Origin: Enoplolaimus lenunculus
Taxonomy: Eukaryota; Nematoda; Enoplea; Enoplida; Thoracostomopsidae
Direction of reading: 5' to 3'
Length of the DNA: 64,000 bases
Assembly: GCA_030248215.1 (NCBI GenBank)
Contig: JASANG010001923.1
Location: 51,823-115,822, forward strand
Shown here: positions 33,711-46,282 of the stretch, one piece after another
How the letters are laid out: each line of letters opens with the position of its first letter
Position numbering within the stretch: position 1 is the first letter of the stretch
Position numbers and translations under genes: made by a program
The notes under the pieces: generated by a model
Told to the model about the DNA's origin: nothing
Seen by the model: only the letters and a program-made list of their open reading frames with translations
The model's database searches: none

Positions 33711-34741
33711 ACAAACAAGTTAGGTTCAACTTTAAGTTTTGTTTTGATGTCGACATTTAGGATGCAAACTAGTTCGAAGAAACTAAAGTTTAGATTAAAA
33801 TCCAATCAGATACGATTTCATGTCAGCATTTGAATATTAGCTTCTTTTCAATTGGAATAAAATTTTATTCAAACGTTTAAAAACAAAGGATCAGCGGCGG
33901 ATTTCAGTAACTTATTATGCTTCAATTTCAACTATATTTCGAACAAAGTTGAAAGTTATAAGATAAGGCAAGCGAAATTGCAATTAAAATTTTTTCTTTT
34001 GACGTTACTTTTAATAGGTTGCCGGCGGCTGTGCATATACCCTTGATGGGTATTTTGTCAGCTTAAGTAGGGTTAAAAACTGATGAAATAATTGCTTAAC
34101 GATCTGGTTTTCAATATATTTTAATTAAGCATAAAAGTCATCATAACAAGCAGTCCCTGAAAGGGTCAAGGAGACGGGGTAAAACATGTCCTGTATGAAT
34201 GAGTCAGACCACATAATAAGTATTTAACAAAATGGGCTACATGATTTAATGCAGTTTTGAAAGAAAATTAATATTGTGCGGGAAAATTTATTTTACCGTA
34301 AAAGACGTTCGTTAGCAAATCGCAATCAAGACCATGTAACCGTAAGCATTCAGTGTTTTACCACGATTTAAAAACAGTTTTCAATCAATACTTGTATACT
34401 AAATAACTTCTCACTTATTTTTTAAAACACTTGAAAGCGGCATAAATAAGCAGTTGAAGAACGGATAATTTTTTTAATTTGTCAATCAAGCCACTGTCGA
34501 GTAATACCAATACTAGAAAGTGAGCAGTTATAAACTCACAAGTTGACGACCAACAGAAACGAGAAATAGACTGCGAATGACTTATATCGTAACGGGCACA
34601 ACAATTTCATCGAAGACACAGACATCAATCGCTGATTGAAAATTGAAGGGCATTATTGGTTATCAGAGCACAAGGCCGTTGAAAATGTTATGCGGTTTAA
34701 CCAACATTCCTAAAAAACCTCTTCTGAGACTTTTCTGAAAT
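33711..34741. other. No recognisable gene
   Basis: AT-rich, without recognised repeats or coding patterns. Confidence 0.3.
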
Positions 34742-34829
34742 TCTAAGCCCCATGCTGAAATCGAACTAGAGCTACCAAACCACGGAATAGGCAAATCAAC
34801 TTGCTAACCGACTGACGCACTGCGGTATC
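34742..34829 (-). repeat. tRNA-like (SINE-type) segment
   Basis: Read on the minus strand, GCGTCAGTCGGTTAGC (A-box region) precedes CTAGTTCGATTTCAGC (B-box) at tRNA spacing. The acceptor stem does not pair well. A SINE relic is more likely than a gene. Confidence 0.45.
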
Positions 34830-35326
34830 TGCAAAATTTTTCTTCACAGCGGAATTAAACATATAAGGAAATGCATACGCGATCATGCGGAACAGCGTAA
34901 ATAGGAATTACAAGCCTCACGTGGCACATATTGTAGGAGTAGTTAATATGTATATGATGGAACTTGTTCGATACATGCTATATATGCATAGTACGTATGC
35001 AAATTAAGTATATAAAGTGTTAACACATGAGAGTCAAAAATAGGATTACCGTTTTCCGGGGGATCATGGCACTAAAAACTGAGGGTCTTTTTCCCTAAAA
35101 CTAAGCATTGAGCTTTGAATTTTTGACGCAAAGATTCTGCGACAAATGTCCGTTTAAGATAGCTAAGCCAAAAACCAAAATAACAGCTAAAAAGACCAGA
35201 TATTGAAGGAAAAGCCATTGTAAAATATATACCGTCAATTTGACTCATTTTAAAAGAGACTGCATCCAGACCGTCTTAAAAAGTATTTTTCAAAATTTTT
35301 AATTAATTTTACGCGTTTAATAGCAT

Positions 35327-35535
35327 GTGAGACATGCTTGTCCAGGCATATATGGAATCTATATGCAATACACAGTGTGTAGTATGCTTGCCGGCAGCAT
35401 GCGGTCGACACATATAGTCGACGATAAGAGTAGTTGGAGAAGCGGGCTGCGTAGCGCAGTGGTAGAACGTCTGTCTAACAATCGGTAGTTCGCTGCTTCG
35501 AAACCACCAGTTCTCCGCTTTGCCAGCTACTTAAC
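35327..35535 (+). mobile_element. SINE with tRNA-like part, intact reference copy
   Basis: A 5' block (GTGAGACATGCTTGTCCAGG … CGGTCGACACATATAGTCGA) precedes a tRNA-like part at about 35446-35520: A-box TAGCGCAGTGG, anticodon loop CTAACAA (AAC, as in tRNA-Val), B-box CTTCGAAACC, and an AGCGG/CCGCT acceptor stem. The 5' block also occurs, split in two, at 39699-39734 and 46070-46140, where a 6.3 kb insertion interrupts it. Confidence 0.6.
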
Positions 35536-35597
35536 AAAAGGGTCTAAAATCACGGCTTCTACCTAGAGTAACATGTATAAGTGACCGGTATTTCGCA

Positions 35598-36235
35598 AAG
35601 GTAACTAACTATAAGATTGAACTCTGTTTATAGCAACTGGATCTTGGGAGCATTTGAATATTAAAGTTTTTTTATTCAACATCTTATGTAAAGAATTTTA
35701 CAAAATATGTTAATAAAACTTATTGCGGATAAGAACATAAATTTTTGAAAATTATTGAGCCATTCTGAAATAATCAGAAATTAATCACTCTGTTTATGAG
35801 CGTATCCAAACAAGGTAACTAAGATTGAACTTTGTTTATAGCAATCGGATCTTGGGAGCATTTGAATATTAAAGTTTTTTTATTCAACATCAGTTTATGT
35901 AAAAGAATTTTACAAAATATGTTAATAAAACTTATTGCGGATAAGAACATAAATTTTTAAAAATTGTTGAGCCATTCTGAAATACTCAGAAATTAATCAA
36001 ACTGTTTATAAGCGTATCCAAACAAGGTAACTAAGATTGAACTTTGTTTATAGCAATCGGATCTTGGGAGCATTTGAATATTAAAGTTTTTTTATTCAAC
36101 ATCAGTTTATGTAAAAGAATTTTACAAAATATGTTAATAAAAATTATTGCGGATAAGAACATAAATTTTTGAAGATTATTGAGCCATTCTGAAATAATCA
36201 GAAATTAATCAAAGTGTTTATGAGCGTATCCGAAA
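35598..36235. repeat. 3 x ~212 bp tandem repeat
   Basis: Three units start with AAGGTAACTAA at 35598, 35812 and 36024. Each runs through GGATCTTGGGAGCATTTGAA and GCGGATAAGAACATAAATTT to GAGCGTATCC. The second and third are nearly identical and the first is more diverged. Confidence 0.85.
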
Positions 36236-36731
36236 ATTTGTTAGTTCAATCACAGACAGGGTCGAATGAAATGGCGAGCCTCCCCTCTATGGATTAAGGG
36301 GTGCTAAAACGTCATCACTGCTGGCTATACTTTTGCTGGTTTTGCCTTGTAAAACACATTTTAGAATCTGCAGTCTTTGCTGTCCTCATTATCAATCGCT
36401 TTATACAATTTAATATTATTTGACATGTTTGAAAACGTCTACACAGACGTATGGCAGACTTAACTTTTGCGAACCGTAAACAAAAGATGCTTTGATATAT
36501 ATGCTGAACCTCCCCAGACAATTTTCGTCTCTTTCCTGAGTAAGTATTTATAATGCTTGTGATGCACATGCCTTTTACCATATTGGCCTGGCTGGGAACA
36601 TTAACCTAATAGTGCATCACAACATCATACGTTACTAGCATTTTCAATTTGAATTAATATTGAAAGGTGTCGTATTTTTGCCAATTTTTATCTGGACAGT
36701 AAAATATGCATAATCAATAATTTAAAAAATT
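36236..36731. other. No recognisable gene
   Basis: A minus-strand frame over 36315-36581 is open for 88 codons but shows no recognisable domain. Otherwise there is nothing I can name. Confidence 0.3.
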
Positions 36732-36930
36732 AAGCCCTGTTCACACGTGCAAGTTTTTGCTGCCAGATCGCGTGGTTGTTCAATACATGTGAACTAAATT
36801 ACTAGCTGTAATTTTTAATGAATTATTTGCAGCTGTAAGTTCCTCGAAACCGATTTTGGACAAAACTTGCAAGTGCAAGTTGCAGCTGCATGTTCTCGCA
36901 ACAACAACAGGCACGTGTAAATAGGGCTCT
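36732..36930. mobile_element. GCAAGT foldback element
   Basis: AAGCCCTGTTCACACGTGCA and GGCACGTGTAAATAGGGCT are inverted ends, with GTGCAAGTTGCAGCTGCATG inside. Confidence 0.6.
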
Positions 36931-37587
36931 TTTAACAACTAATTCAAGTTTATAGCTTAGCGTGCGCAATTTGCTCGGATGGCCAAAACTTTTTTTAGGA
37001 AGGATTGGCATTCTGGATGAGTTTTGCACTATACCTAAACTGAGTTGAAATTTTCCAGTGTTGTGCAGGGGGGAAGGCTGAGCGAATCTATCCCCTCTAG
37101 CTACTTGTCTGCCTAAACTTTAATTTTAAATGAAGCGGATAATATACACCAATTCGGGTCTCACTTTGTTTTTAACCCTTCACAGATGTTCAATGGGAAG
37201 ACCTTTCCTAGGAAATAAATCAAGCCGCCTGATACCGCATTCTAACTCCCTAATTTTTAGTTTAATATACTCTACAAAACTAATTATGCTAATAATAAAA
37301 ACTAAATACCGCCTACAGTTGTATACGGCATAACAGGTGATTCATTGTATATATAAACATAACCTTTTTTTAGTTTTAAACATTGTTCGTTGTTTTTTTA
37401 CAATTTTAGTCAACTTTTTGGCCGTGGTCAAATAATTAAAAAATAGCACTTTTATGAAATAAAATGAATTTTATGAACGTTTCATGATCATTAAGTCAAA
37501 TGCGTTGTATTTCCCGCTTAGCTGATAGTGCGTACCCAGAGCGGATCTGTAAGATCTTTTGTTTAACAGAAAAAGACTTAATAATTA
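36931..37587. other. No recognisable gene
   Basis: AT-rich; open stretches are short and featureless. Confidence 0.3.
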
Positions 37588-38026
37588 CTGTAGTGACCCG
37601 AATAAGAGGTGGGACTGATATTTGTTTGGCCTCTGCAGAGGGTACCCCCTGTTATTCGGTTACGGACTTTTATTTATTCTTAACCCACGCTCCGCCACCC
37701 TTCGTTGCTGATATATTCGATACTGCAACTGCCCGTTGAATGAAACGTTTATTTGTCTTGTATCAATAGCTTGAGCAATAATGCAAGGTTATACTTAGAA
37801 ATGTACTTTTAAAATTTAAGTACGTTTTAAAGTTTCGAACTCAACTTTATCTGGTGCTGGAGTCATTTATGCACTACAAGCAGGGATAATGGACATTTAT
37901 GGACTCTGCTTAGGGTTTAGGGGCTCTATCCACTTACGGACTCTTATTAGGGATACGGACTCCTATTGATTGGGAATCAAAATGAGAACCCGCTGTTATT
38001 ACCCCCTCTTATTCGGGTCACTAAAG
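37588..38026. mobile_element. TA-flanked MITE (CTGTAGTGACCCG family), copy 3
   Basis: CTGTAGTGACCCGAATAAGA and CTCTTATTCGGGTCACTAAAG lie between TA sites. Internally it is in the opposite orientation to copy 1 and matches it over most of its length (GGACTCCTATTGATTGGGA, CAGAGGGTACCCCCTG). Confidence 0.7.
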
Positions 38027-38662
38027 TACGTCTAGCTTCTCGTTCGCATCGCTCGCGAGCTTGTTTTCGATGTAGGTATACACACGGAAACGACGAACAT
38101 AGAGAAACTAGCGATCGAATCATCCTTTCAAATTCACACGGAACTTTAATTTTAATTGGACATCATATGGCGTAGGCAATGTTACTTTGAGGTACGTAAC
38201 AGTTGTATAACTGTGAGAATATCATACTTTTGCGCAAGCATACCACGCATAATGGTTATAGTTTTGATTTGACGCAAACAATATATTTCTTTACGGGCAG
38301 TTCTTTTAATTAAGGTTTTTCCGACCTAATATTAATATATTTTTTAATTTTTGTATTTCGAAATGTAATATTCAAATTGTGTTAATAACAGCAAATATTG
38401 GTTAGTGTCGTTACGGTTGATATACAACGCACAATTGATAATACAGCTCCTGTAACGCCAAAAATTGGCTGGATATTTAAGTTGTGAATTTCACCTGGTT
38501 AACATGTGTCATAATTATTTCAGTAGTAATTACAATCTGACCCATGGTGGTAAAGAATACTTGATTCGTTTTATTAAATCTCGTAGTAACGCGATTGAAA
38601 TCCTTTGTAGTAAAATAAATCCTAATCCTATCCAGTTTGAACAATTCGTTTAATGCTCGTTT

Positions 38663-38894
38663 CACTGTAAATTCCAATTAGTTGTTTAATCAACTAATCT
38701 AGCGAGTAAGTTATTTGTGAGTTAATAACAGTAAGCATTGATTTTCATTCTCAGTTGATTTGCTTCCGGGTGAGTTGATCACCTAACTGAGAATGACTCG
38801 AATCAACTCACATTTCTGAGTTCAGGCTGTCCTAACTCAGACTAAGTGATATAACTCATTATGAATTAAAATCAACTCACTGGAATTTACAGTG
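38663..38894. mobile_element. GAGTTGA-type MITE, well preserved
   Basis: CACTGTAAATTCCAATTAGT and CACTGGAATTTACAGTG are the ends, with many GAGTTGATT/AATCAACTC alternations inside. Confidence 0.6.
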
Positions 38895-39730
38895 TAGTAT
38901 AAGCGCATGAACATACAAGGACGGGGGACTTGAATCTCAGAGTTGCCAAAATTGCAGCAATTGCCCTCCTTGCGCCTGTGTCTATGATAATGATTTCAAG
39001 CTACTGGACCCTACGCTTCAGCTAATAATTGTTACATAATTAAAAAAATTTGGCTATTATTAACGGCTTTATTTTAACCATTTTGCTGCATAACATCCTT
39101 CAGTATATTTATTATCTGGGCCAAACTGTTTGCTAACAACAGATGTTTTAAAGTTGTTCGCGTCAGAGAGAGAGAGAGAAATATTAAAGTTTGTTGAAAA
39201 GCTTTTGAGGAAAGTAACAAAATTTTTTAGTTCGCGAATTTGTAATCATGGAAATTGTTCATTATTTGCATACTAGGCAAAGACACGTATGGTCAAAGAG
39301 CCAGCCTGAGAGTCCTTCCGAATTTCCTAAGGAATTATTTATAGCTAACGGTAGTATATATGAAGCAAAAAATGCTAAATTTAGCCAGCTATATCGCAGT
39401 TTATTTTAAATTTTCCTCACTGAACCACAATTGTACATTGTGAAGCTTTATTTGAGGATCACGACCAAGAAACTCAAACCGTCAATGTTTTTAAAATTTT
39501 GTTTTTGTGAAAATCAGCAAACAACTGAACCATAACTGGCAGCAGACGGATACGCATATGTTAACAGCCAGGAAACGGGATTTGTAAGCGAATCAATTCA
39601 AAACAGGCTAAAAACAAACGCTAATTTTGGCATAGTAGTGTTTGTTCTAGAAGTATAAGAATTGCCGTTCACGGTTCCCTGTTGCAGCATTCGTGTCTGT
39701 GTGAGACATGCTTGTCCGGGTGTATATGCA
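38895..39730. other. Gene-poor; ends in the left half of a SINE
   Basis: A short (GA)n run lies at about 39168-39178. At 39699-39734 the 5' block of the SINE (GTGAGACATGCTTGTCCGGG) begins and is broken by the insertion that follows. Confidence 0.4.
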
Positions 39731-41607
39731 ATATTGTTACGGGTACGATCAACGAGTATCCCTGCGGACGTATCCGAGATGATACTCTCACGGGTGTTCG
39801 TGGCCGTGGATCTGCCTATTAAGCTACTTGTCCAGAGGATGATGGTCCCCCGGCGTGATATCGGGTTTTGAGAACCACAAAATTCCGATATCGCTCTACG
39901 CCTAAGCTCCTATGGAACACCTTGATATGTTGTTGACTCGCACCAACAACAATTGAGTTTTTATCCGTGTCGGCTAATTAGGACTGCTAGTTTTATGCTA
40001 TCTCTCTTGAATATATCCCGATAAGTGGATTCAAGAGCGATCTGGTCTTCTGCGTTGGACTTTTTAGGGGTTGTTGTATTCTTTGTGGGATGTGGTTGGC
40101 GATCCTGCAAAATTTAGACACATGGTCATAGACCTTTTAACGGAAAGGCGGATCGATCCTGGCCTTTAATTTTAACAAAAACAATTGCTGATTCGAACCA
40201 GCAACAATGCAATACTTTGAACTTCCTAGGATATCACCCAAATGCCAATCCAGATACTTGATCTGGTATTTCCGAAATTTTGGATTTGCCATGGCACAAG
40301 GCCAGGAGTCAAAAATGGTTTAAATCGCTCATGGTTCATTACTGAACGCGTTTTGGAATTTTGGTTTATCATAGATTCACACAGTGCATACGGACAATCA
40401 AATTAACACGAATTAAAACATCCTTATACCTTAATAGGAAAGTTGAGAATATAGCTATCCCTTGCTGTGAGTTGTTGGTTTGAGAAGCACAAGACGTGCG
40501 TTGTGAATATAGCTAGTATTAGCGTAAGATTAATTGCTAAAAAAAACAACAGTTGGAAATTAGAAATGATTTGATTCTCTAAAGAAAATTCATACCCATA
40601 GGTACCTGAACGTGGACTCGCCACCTTACCAGAGGGCTTTAGGGGATTTTGAAATTGCTCCACCTTTTGCAGTTGGATTATTCTAGGGACGAGCCTGATC
40701 ACAAAGGATGAGGGTGTCACGCCTGGCTCTCACTCCCCGGATGTAAACAGCCTATGCACAGTTCCCTGAGATCTCCGACATAAACTGGTCAGGCTCGGGT
40801 AATTTTCTAGGTACACCCTAAAAGCTGCACGAGTTGATTGTCCGGATTTTACAAGTAATTTCCTTATGACAATTTCTGTTCCCCAAGGGGAGGACAAAAA
40901 GGCGCCGTTTTGCTGCTGTTTTTTCTTAGTATTTCTTGCATGGGTCTAGCGTCAGTCTACTAGTACGGGCTGTGCCTTCAGAGTTTCGGTTGTCAAGTAC
41001 GAGTGCAGGTATTAGTCTAAATTAACTTTCCTTATATTCCCTGAGGCCTGGTCAGAACTCTCTCTAGTCACAGGGTATACACAAATTTTCAAGTGGCGAG
41101 GCGCTCAGCTCTTTTGTTGGATAGATCCTGGTGCTTAGCACGAGGCAGTTTTTGCCTTCCTGCCATTTCTTGACAACCAATGCTCGAGTACAAGAAGGTA
41201 TCCTAAAGATACCAGTAAGATTTTAATCGCTCCTGGGAGCTATTGTCATTTTTTTACAAGGTGCCTAAATGGCAGTTTCACGATGCCCCAAAAATTGATA
41301 CCCCCTACGTTTTAGAATTTGCATAAGACTTCTAAATTTTATAGGTGAACCTAGTACCCACGTTATCGGCAACGATAGGCAAACTTCAAGCCAAAATTAT
41401 ATGGCACTCCACACCCCTTTCGTGAAACTTAGATAGCCCTAACTGGGCCCCGATTTGACATAACCCCCCCTTAAATACGTACGTAACCCCCCTGTCCCCG
41501 TCGAATAGCGCCCCGAGACTCACGTACACGCTATATCGCCACCGCGTGTAGTGAGCTCGGTTTGCTGTCGCGGCTCGAGCACGCGACTTTGAAAACCGAA
41601 AAATTCT

Positions 41608-41812
41608 AAACTGATCTGACTGCACAGCCCGTGCAGCGTGCTTTTATACCCGTGCTCAGCCCCTACGCGATTCGCCGTTGCACTTAACCAATCAGAGCCT
41701 TAAAAACAGCAGCAAAGCAGCGACACGATTGGGTAGAAAATTCACCTTCTTTTGAGCCAATGAGGGAGCTTTGCACACAACTTGCAAGATAGCCGCTGAT
41801 TGGACGCTGGTC
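41608..41812 (-). promoter_or_regulatory. TATA/initiator promoter with four CCAAT boxes
   Basis: On the minus strand, TATAAAAG (41641-41648) is followed about 30 bp downstream by an initiator-like TCAGTTT (41608-41614). Upstream lie four CCAAT motifs in both orientations, near 41690, 41731, 41758 and 41797. The spacing is what an RNA polymerase II core promoter shows. It is internal to the 6.3 kb insertion and may be that element's own promoter. Confidence 0.5.
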
Positions 41813-42781
41813 TTTACCGGTATTTTGCGGCTCTACGCTTAAAAAGGGGGCGCATTAATCCTGCGCGAGTTAAACGGATGCGGGCGGATTTAAGGGGGCA
41901 TAAAAGTTCGTAAGCACTGCTGGGGGGGATGCGTGGCCCAACCCCAGATACAGATATTGTCCGTGCGGCCTTTTTGGGGTACCTTACATCCCTTTGCCGT
42001 GTATCTTATCAATGTATACTGATATAACTGCCCTTACGAATATACTAAACTCGTCTTATAGTGGCGCCAAGAAAGGGGTGACAAAAGAGACTGGTAAAAT
42101 CAAAAACAGCATAAACAGGAAAGTCAATAAAAACCAGAAAACATTAAAGCATAAAATAATGGTACGGATCAGCACATTATTACAAAATGCGTAATACTGT
42201 GTAAAACGGCAGGCTCCCTAGTTGTTATCTGATTTTGTTGAATGACCGTCATGTAGAACTACGAAATGGGCCAATACTCGACACCCTAAATACATGAAGC
42301 TTAAGTAATAGACCCGGTGCACTTATGATTCCGTAGTTGTGCCTAGCATGAACTGAGTTTGGAAAGACTAGAGCAATCTCAACCAATGAGCGCTACACTA
42401 AGAATATTTGGTGTGCACAAGTCAGTTGTCAGGCTACTATAGCAACTGAGCCAGCTTCTAAAGTGTTATAATCTGACCTGACCGTTACTGAGGATTTTCA
42501 GGTACTGCAGAACGTAAAGCATCATCCTTCAGCCTTATCCCTGGGTAATTTCTAGAATTCCAGGGATAGAGCAAGGCCGGTATCCGTAAGCCTGATATCA
42601 TAACTTAAGGGAATCCAGACTATAATACCTAAAATCCATCTAGCAATTACTCATTCCTGCGGGTCACTAGAAAATTGGACCAGGCCACAACTCCTCAACC
42701 ACCAGCTCACGACACCAGTTTGGGGTGTTTTTCTTACTCTACTCAACGAGCTGAGTCTAAGGTACAACTTTTACACCCGTA

Positions 42782-43378
42782 GTGTGAAAAAGTTAAAATT
42801 GCATTTTCCAGGCCGGATCCGTAAAGTACGTACATGTATTAAGTATCGGGACTTAGTATTGGCCATAACTTTTGATGTATTAATTTACGGACCATGTTTG
42901 GGGTGGTTTCTTGCTCAGCGCGATGCGCGGAATCGGATGGTACCTATTTTGGCCATAGGTTGTGAAAAAACGAAAATCGCGTTTTTCGGGATCCGATCCG
43001 TAAAATACTTACGTGTAAAATTCCTAACACCTTGTATCCGCCATAACTCGTTAACTATTAGTTTGCGGACAGGGTTCGGGGTGGTTTTCTTTGTCAGCTC
43101 GTCAAGCTGAATCGAACAGTACCAATTTTAAGGCCAAACCCCGAAAAAGTGAAAATCGCGTTTTTTGTACTGGGATCCGTAAAATACTTACGCACTCACA
43201 CGCTAAAATTCGGAGAACTTTAGAGGCTCATAGTTTCTTAACTATCGCTTTGCGGATGGGGTTCGGGGTAGTTTTCTTGATGAGCTCGACGAGCTGAATT
43301 GAATGAGACTAATTTCAGCACTGAATTCCGAAAAAGTGAGATTCACGTTTTTTGGACCGAGGTCCGTAAGCGTTCACA
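42782..43378 (+). repeat. ~180 bp tandem repeat, 3.3 units
   Basis: Units begin near 42782, 42961, 43140 and 43328 with GTGAAAAAGTTAAAATTGC or its variants (CCGAAAAAGTGAAAATCGCG). Each runs through GGATCCGTAAAATACTTACG and GGGTTCGGGGTGGTTTTCTT. Units differ by many substitutions, so the array is old. It lies within the 6.3 kb insertion. Confidence 0.75.
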
Positions 43379-46069
43379 TCCCCAATTCCAAGACCCAAAG
43401 AGACACGTGACTTTCCAAGTATAAGTTAGACCAAGGTTTGTGGGTACTGGGCCCGATTAAATTGGCAAACTAGATTGAGCAAAGTCACTTAGAAAGCTAG
43501 AACAGAAAGGTTAATATCCTTATGCTTGGGGTCACAATCGTGGGATCTACTAAAATCTCTGGGTATGCCCACGAAAACGTTCCCTGGACTAAAAGATGAT
43601 CCTCTCCGGATTATCACAGACCGATGCTAAACCGCTGAGGGCTTCCGGGTCACTGTCCTCAATTAAAATTGCCACCGGTAATTCCAAAATCTAAACCTAA
43701 AACCGCAGAACCCCTCTTGATCCCTTTCTGTATGCACCTATTGAGTGAGACACACCTGAGATCATCCCAAAAGCCTAAACAAGCCATACGCCCCCTTGCT
43801 ACGGCAACTAAACGAAAACCCACACCCCTCATTGACATCTGCTCAAAACACTCGCGCTCAGTGATACCACGATTCAAAATTTTAATACCCCATTGGGGTA
43901 GCTGAAACTTGATAACTTTGAATTTTTCAAAATTTTACTCTTCGACCGTTAACAACGGAGAGATGGGGCGCCCAGAAATTTTGAAAACTCTTGATGGATA
44001 ACATAGATCACGAAGGTGGGGGCAGAGGGTGCCGAGAGTGACGACCCTTCCGTCAGAGTCCCTAGCCTCAAGATCAAGCCTGTCCCATAATAACCTGGAC
44101 TTTATACGTATTCCTGCATAAGTCGGCTCGTCCACAGGAGAGGCGGCCGGTCTGGGCACCCAGTTCTTGTTTTACCGGGGGTTCTCGAACAAACTTCCCT
44201 CTTATCATTTACGCCCTTTCTCTATGTACAACTTCGATTTCCACCGCAGTTTCAGTTAATGTGCGATTGATGTCAAGTTCGAAACGGCAAGGGGGCTATA
44301 GCGTCTGTTGGGGCGAGCATGGGCGAGAACAGGGAGCGGGGCGCTTCTAAACAGTACGACAAGACCAGTGAGCGCAGAAAGTTAGAGATCACGCTATTTC
44401 AGAGTCAGGTCAGGACACTACCCTCTCCTTGTCGTTCCCGCTTGCCCGGAACTCAGCGGTTTTCTTATCCGAGCTAGGGGTTATATTCAGCTGTACATCT
44501 GTACGTATAGTCAAATACATACTTCGACACGCGCATACGTATGCACACTCAGTAACTAGGACAGGGGGTGCGACAACCACTAACTTAGTCCGAGACAACG
44601 AGCTGGCTCAGTCTCCAGACCTACGCCTCCTCATCCGCAGGGCGGGATACCCTTATAGTTTTTGTTTCGGTTTCCTTCAGAGTTTCTGCTCAGGTCCGCG
44701 GTAGTTTTATGCACGTTATCAGTTTCCGTCGTACTATCGTGTATTTTTGGGTGCAGTCTTGCATTTTACGCCAAGGGGTGGGCGAGAGCTCAGAGTCCGT
44801 TAATGAGGTCTCCTCGTACGTAACTCATAGCCCGACAGGGGGCGGTTGCTCGTATTAGCTCGGCACTTTACTCATACTCGTTAGGCACTTCTCGTATCTT
44901 ATGGTCTCCCCTTTTCTCCTTAAGTATCAGACCTCTCCTTCGTTCAGAGCTAAACTGCTACCTTCAATAAAATTGCATTGTTTTGAATGTTAAATTTTTG
45001 CACATCCTATGGCCATAACGTGGCTGGACATTGCTATTGGGGCCGGGATGACCGGAAACGCCTGACTGAGGGCTGGTTTTACTAGCATGCTTACCCGAAC
45101 CAGGATACTCATACAGTCCAGCAGTAAGGATCAAACGGTGCTCCTTAAGGGCTTACCCCCCGTTACTCAAAATTATTCACGACCCCGTTCTATGAATCCT
45201 GTACGTTTGCATTCACTAGCACACGACGCGCGCGTTATTATAATATGTACGTTCTGGTGGCCGGGAAAAAAAGGGGGCGATTTAAAGGGAATTATCGGCC
45301 GGTCTGGAAGTTCTCTAGCCAACTCGGTCGTCCCTAACCCGAACCCTCTTCGGGCTCTTGAGATAGGCGGGGAAACGAGGTCCCTCTTTTCTTGAAATGG
45401 ATCCTTTGGCCTTACCCTAGAAACACCCTTATGTAGTCGCGTGGTCGGAGCACAGAGATTGCTAACAATTTTCAATTGCCTCCATCTCCCCCGAGCAGTT
45501 CAGAGAAACGCGCCGCCAGACTTTACACAGGAAATTTAAACCTCTTTTAATGAAAAGAGTCTACGGGTGTGACTGGTACTCTTATCTGATACTTGATTAC
45601 CAGTTGAATTTAGTCTAGTCAGCGCCGGGGTGGTATACTTTCTAGTCAAAATTCCTAGTAAATTTATCTAGTCAGATTCTAGTCAGCCTTGCCTTGCTTT
45701 TTTTGCCTTGAGTTTAGAGTTTGTAGTGAGTGTCGAACTAAATCCCCAGTGTCAAAACGATCGATAACCAACAGTGAAATATCAATCCACAGAATACAGC
45801 GATTAAAAGGCATAAAAAAACATCATAGCAAGCAACAATTACAAACAAAAACTAGTGAAAAAAGGAAAGGCTAAACGGTCAATATGAAAACGCAGCAGAT
45901 ACATGGGCTGTAACGCAAACATACGTACATTCGATTAAGAAAACGGTCTTTTGATTATTGTCTACGAGCTTAGGAAGCCTCTTAAGGTTATCTAGCACTC
46001 CCTGATGTCCATATGTTAAGTCAAATACAAGCAAGCCTAACTAGCGCTTTGAAATTGGTGTACCTGACA

Positions 46070-46260
46070 ATATACGCAATGCGCATAGGTATACTTGCCT
46101 GCTTGCCGACTGCATTCGGTCGACATATATAGTCGTCGAAATAGGATTTGGAGATGCGGGCTTCGTGACGCAGTTCTAGAGCACTTTCCGCGCAATCCTA
46201 AGGCCGTTAGTTCGTAATCGCATGTAACCCGGCTTTCTAGCTGCTTTAGTTATAATCCGT
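46070..46260 (+). repeat. Right half of the interrupted SINE
   Basis: The sequence resumes at ATATACGCAATG and continues CTTGCCGACTGCATTCGGTC, TATATAGTCG, and a tRNA-like part (GATGCGGGCTTCGTGACGCAG …). It matches the part of 35327-35535 missing from the left half. Its B-box is degraded. Confidence 0.55.
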
Positions 46261-46282
46261 CTGAAGTCCCACTTCTTACTTA

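Larger units (their letters stand above)
39735..46069. mobile_element. ~6.3 kb fossil insertion of retroelement type, class uncertain
   Basis: A SINE that is whole at 35327 is split here: its left part stops at …ATGCAATAT and resumes at ATATACGCAATG…. The inserted block starts TGTTACGGGTAC and ends GTACCTGACA. The flanks share ATAT (or CAATAT, depending on where the end is placed). TG…CA ends with a 4-6 bp duplication are typical of LTR-type elements. The block is GC-richer than its surroundings. I find no recognisable polymerase, integrase or capsid, and no convincing pair of long terminal repeats, so it is either a broken fossil or a non-coding derivative. A promoter-like cluster, a polyadenylation-like AATAAA (about 44970) and a tandem repeat lie inside. 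Confidence 0.5.

Noticed and set aside
33348-33833. A 161-residue open frame with repeating KSYQNVSENLIKMFQ units
   Set aside because: It is a translation of the 15 x 23 bp satellite; the same peptide cycle appears in all three plus-strand frames, so it is not evidence of a gene.
35446-35520. Functional tRNA-Val gene
   Set aside because: The A-box, B-box and AAC anticodon loop are visible, but the anticodon stem has mismatches and the segment is joined to a repeated 5' block seen elsewhere, so a SINE is the better reading.
42046-42085. A TGGCGCC motif resembling a primer-binding site
   Set aside because: It is not preceded by a sequence repeated elsewhere in the block as a terminal repeat would be, so I could not use it to assign a family.
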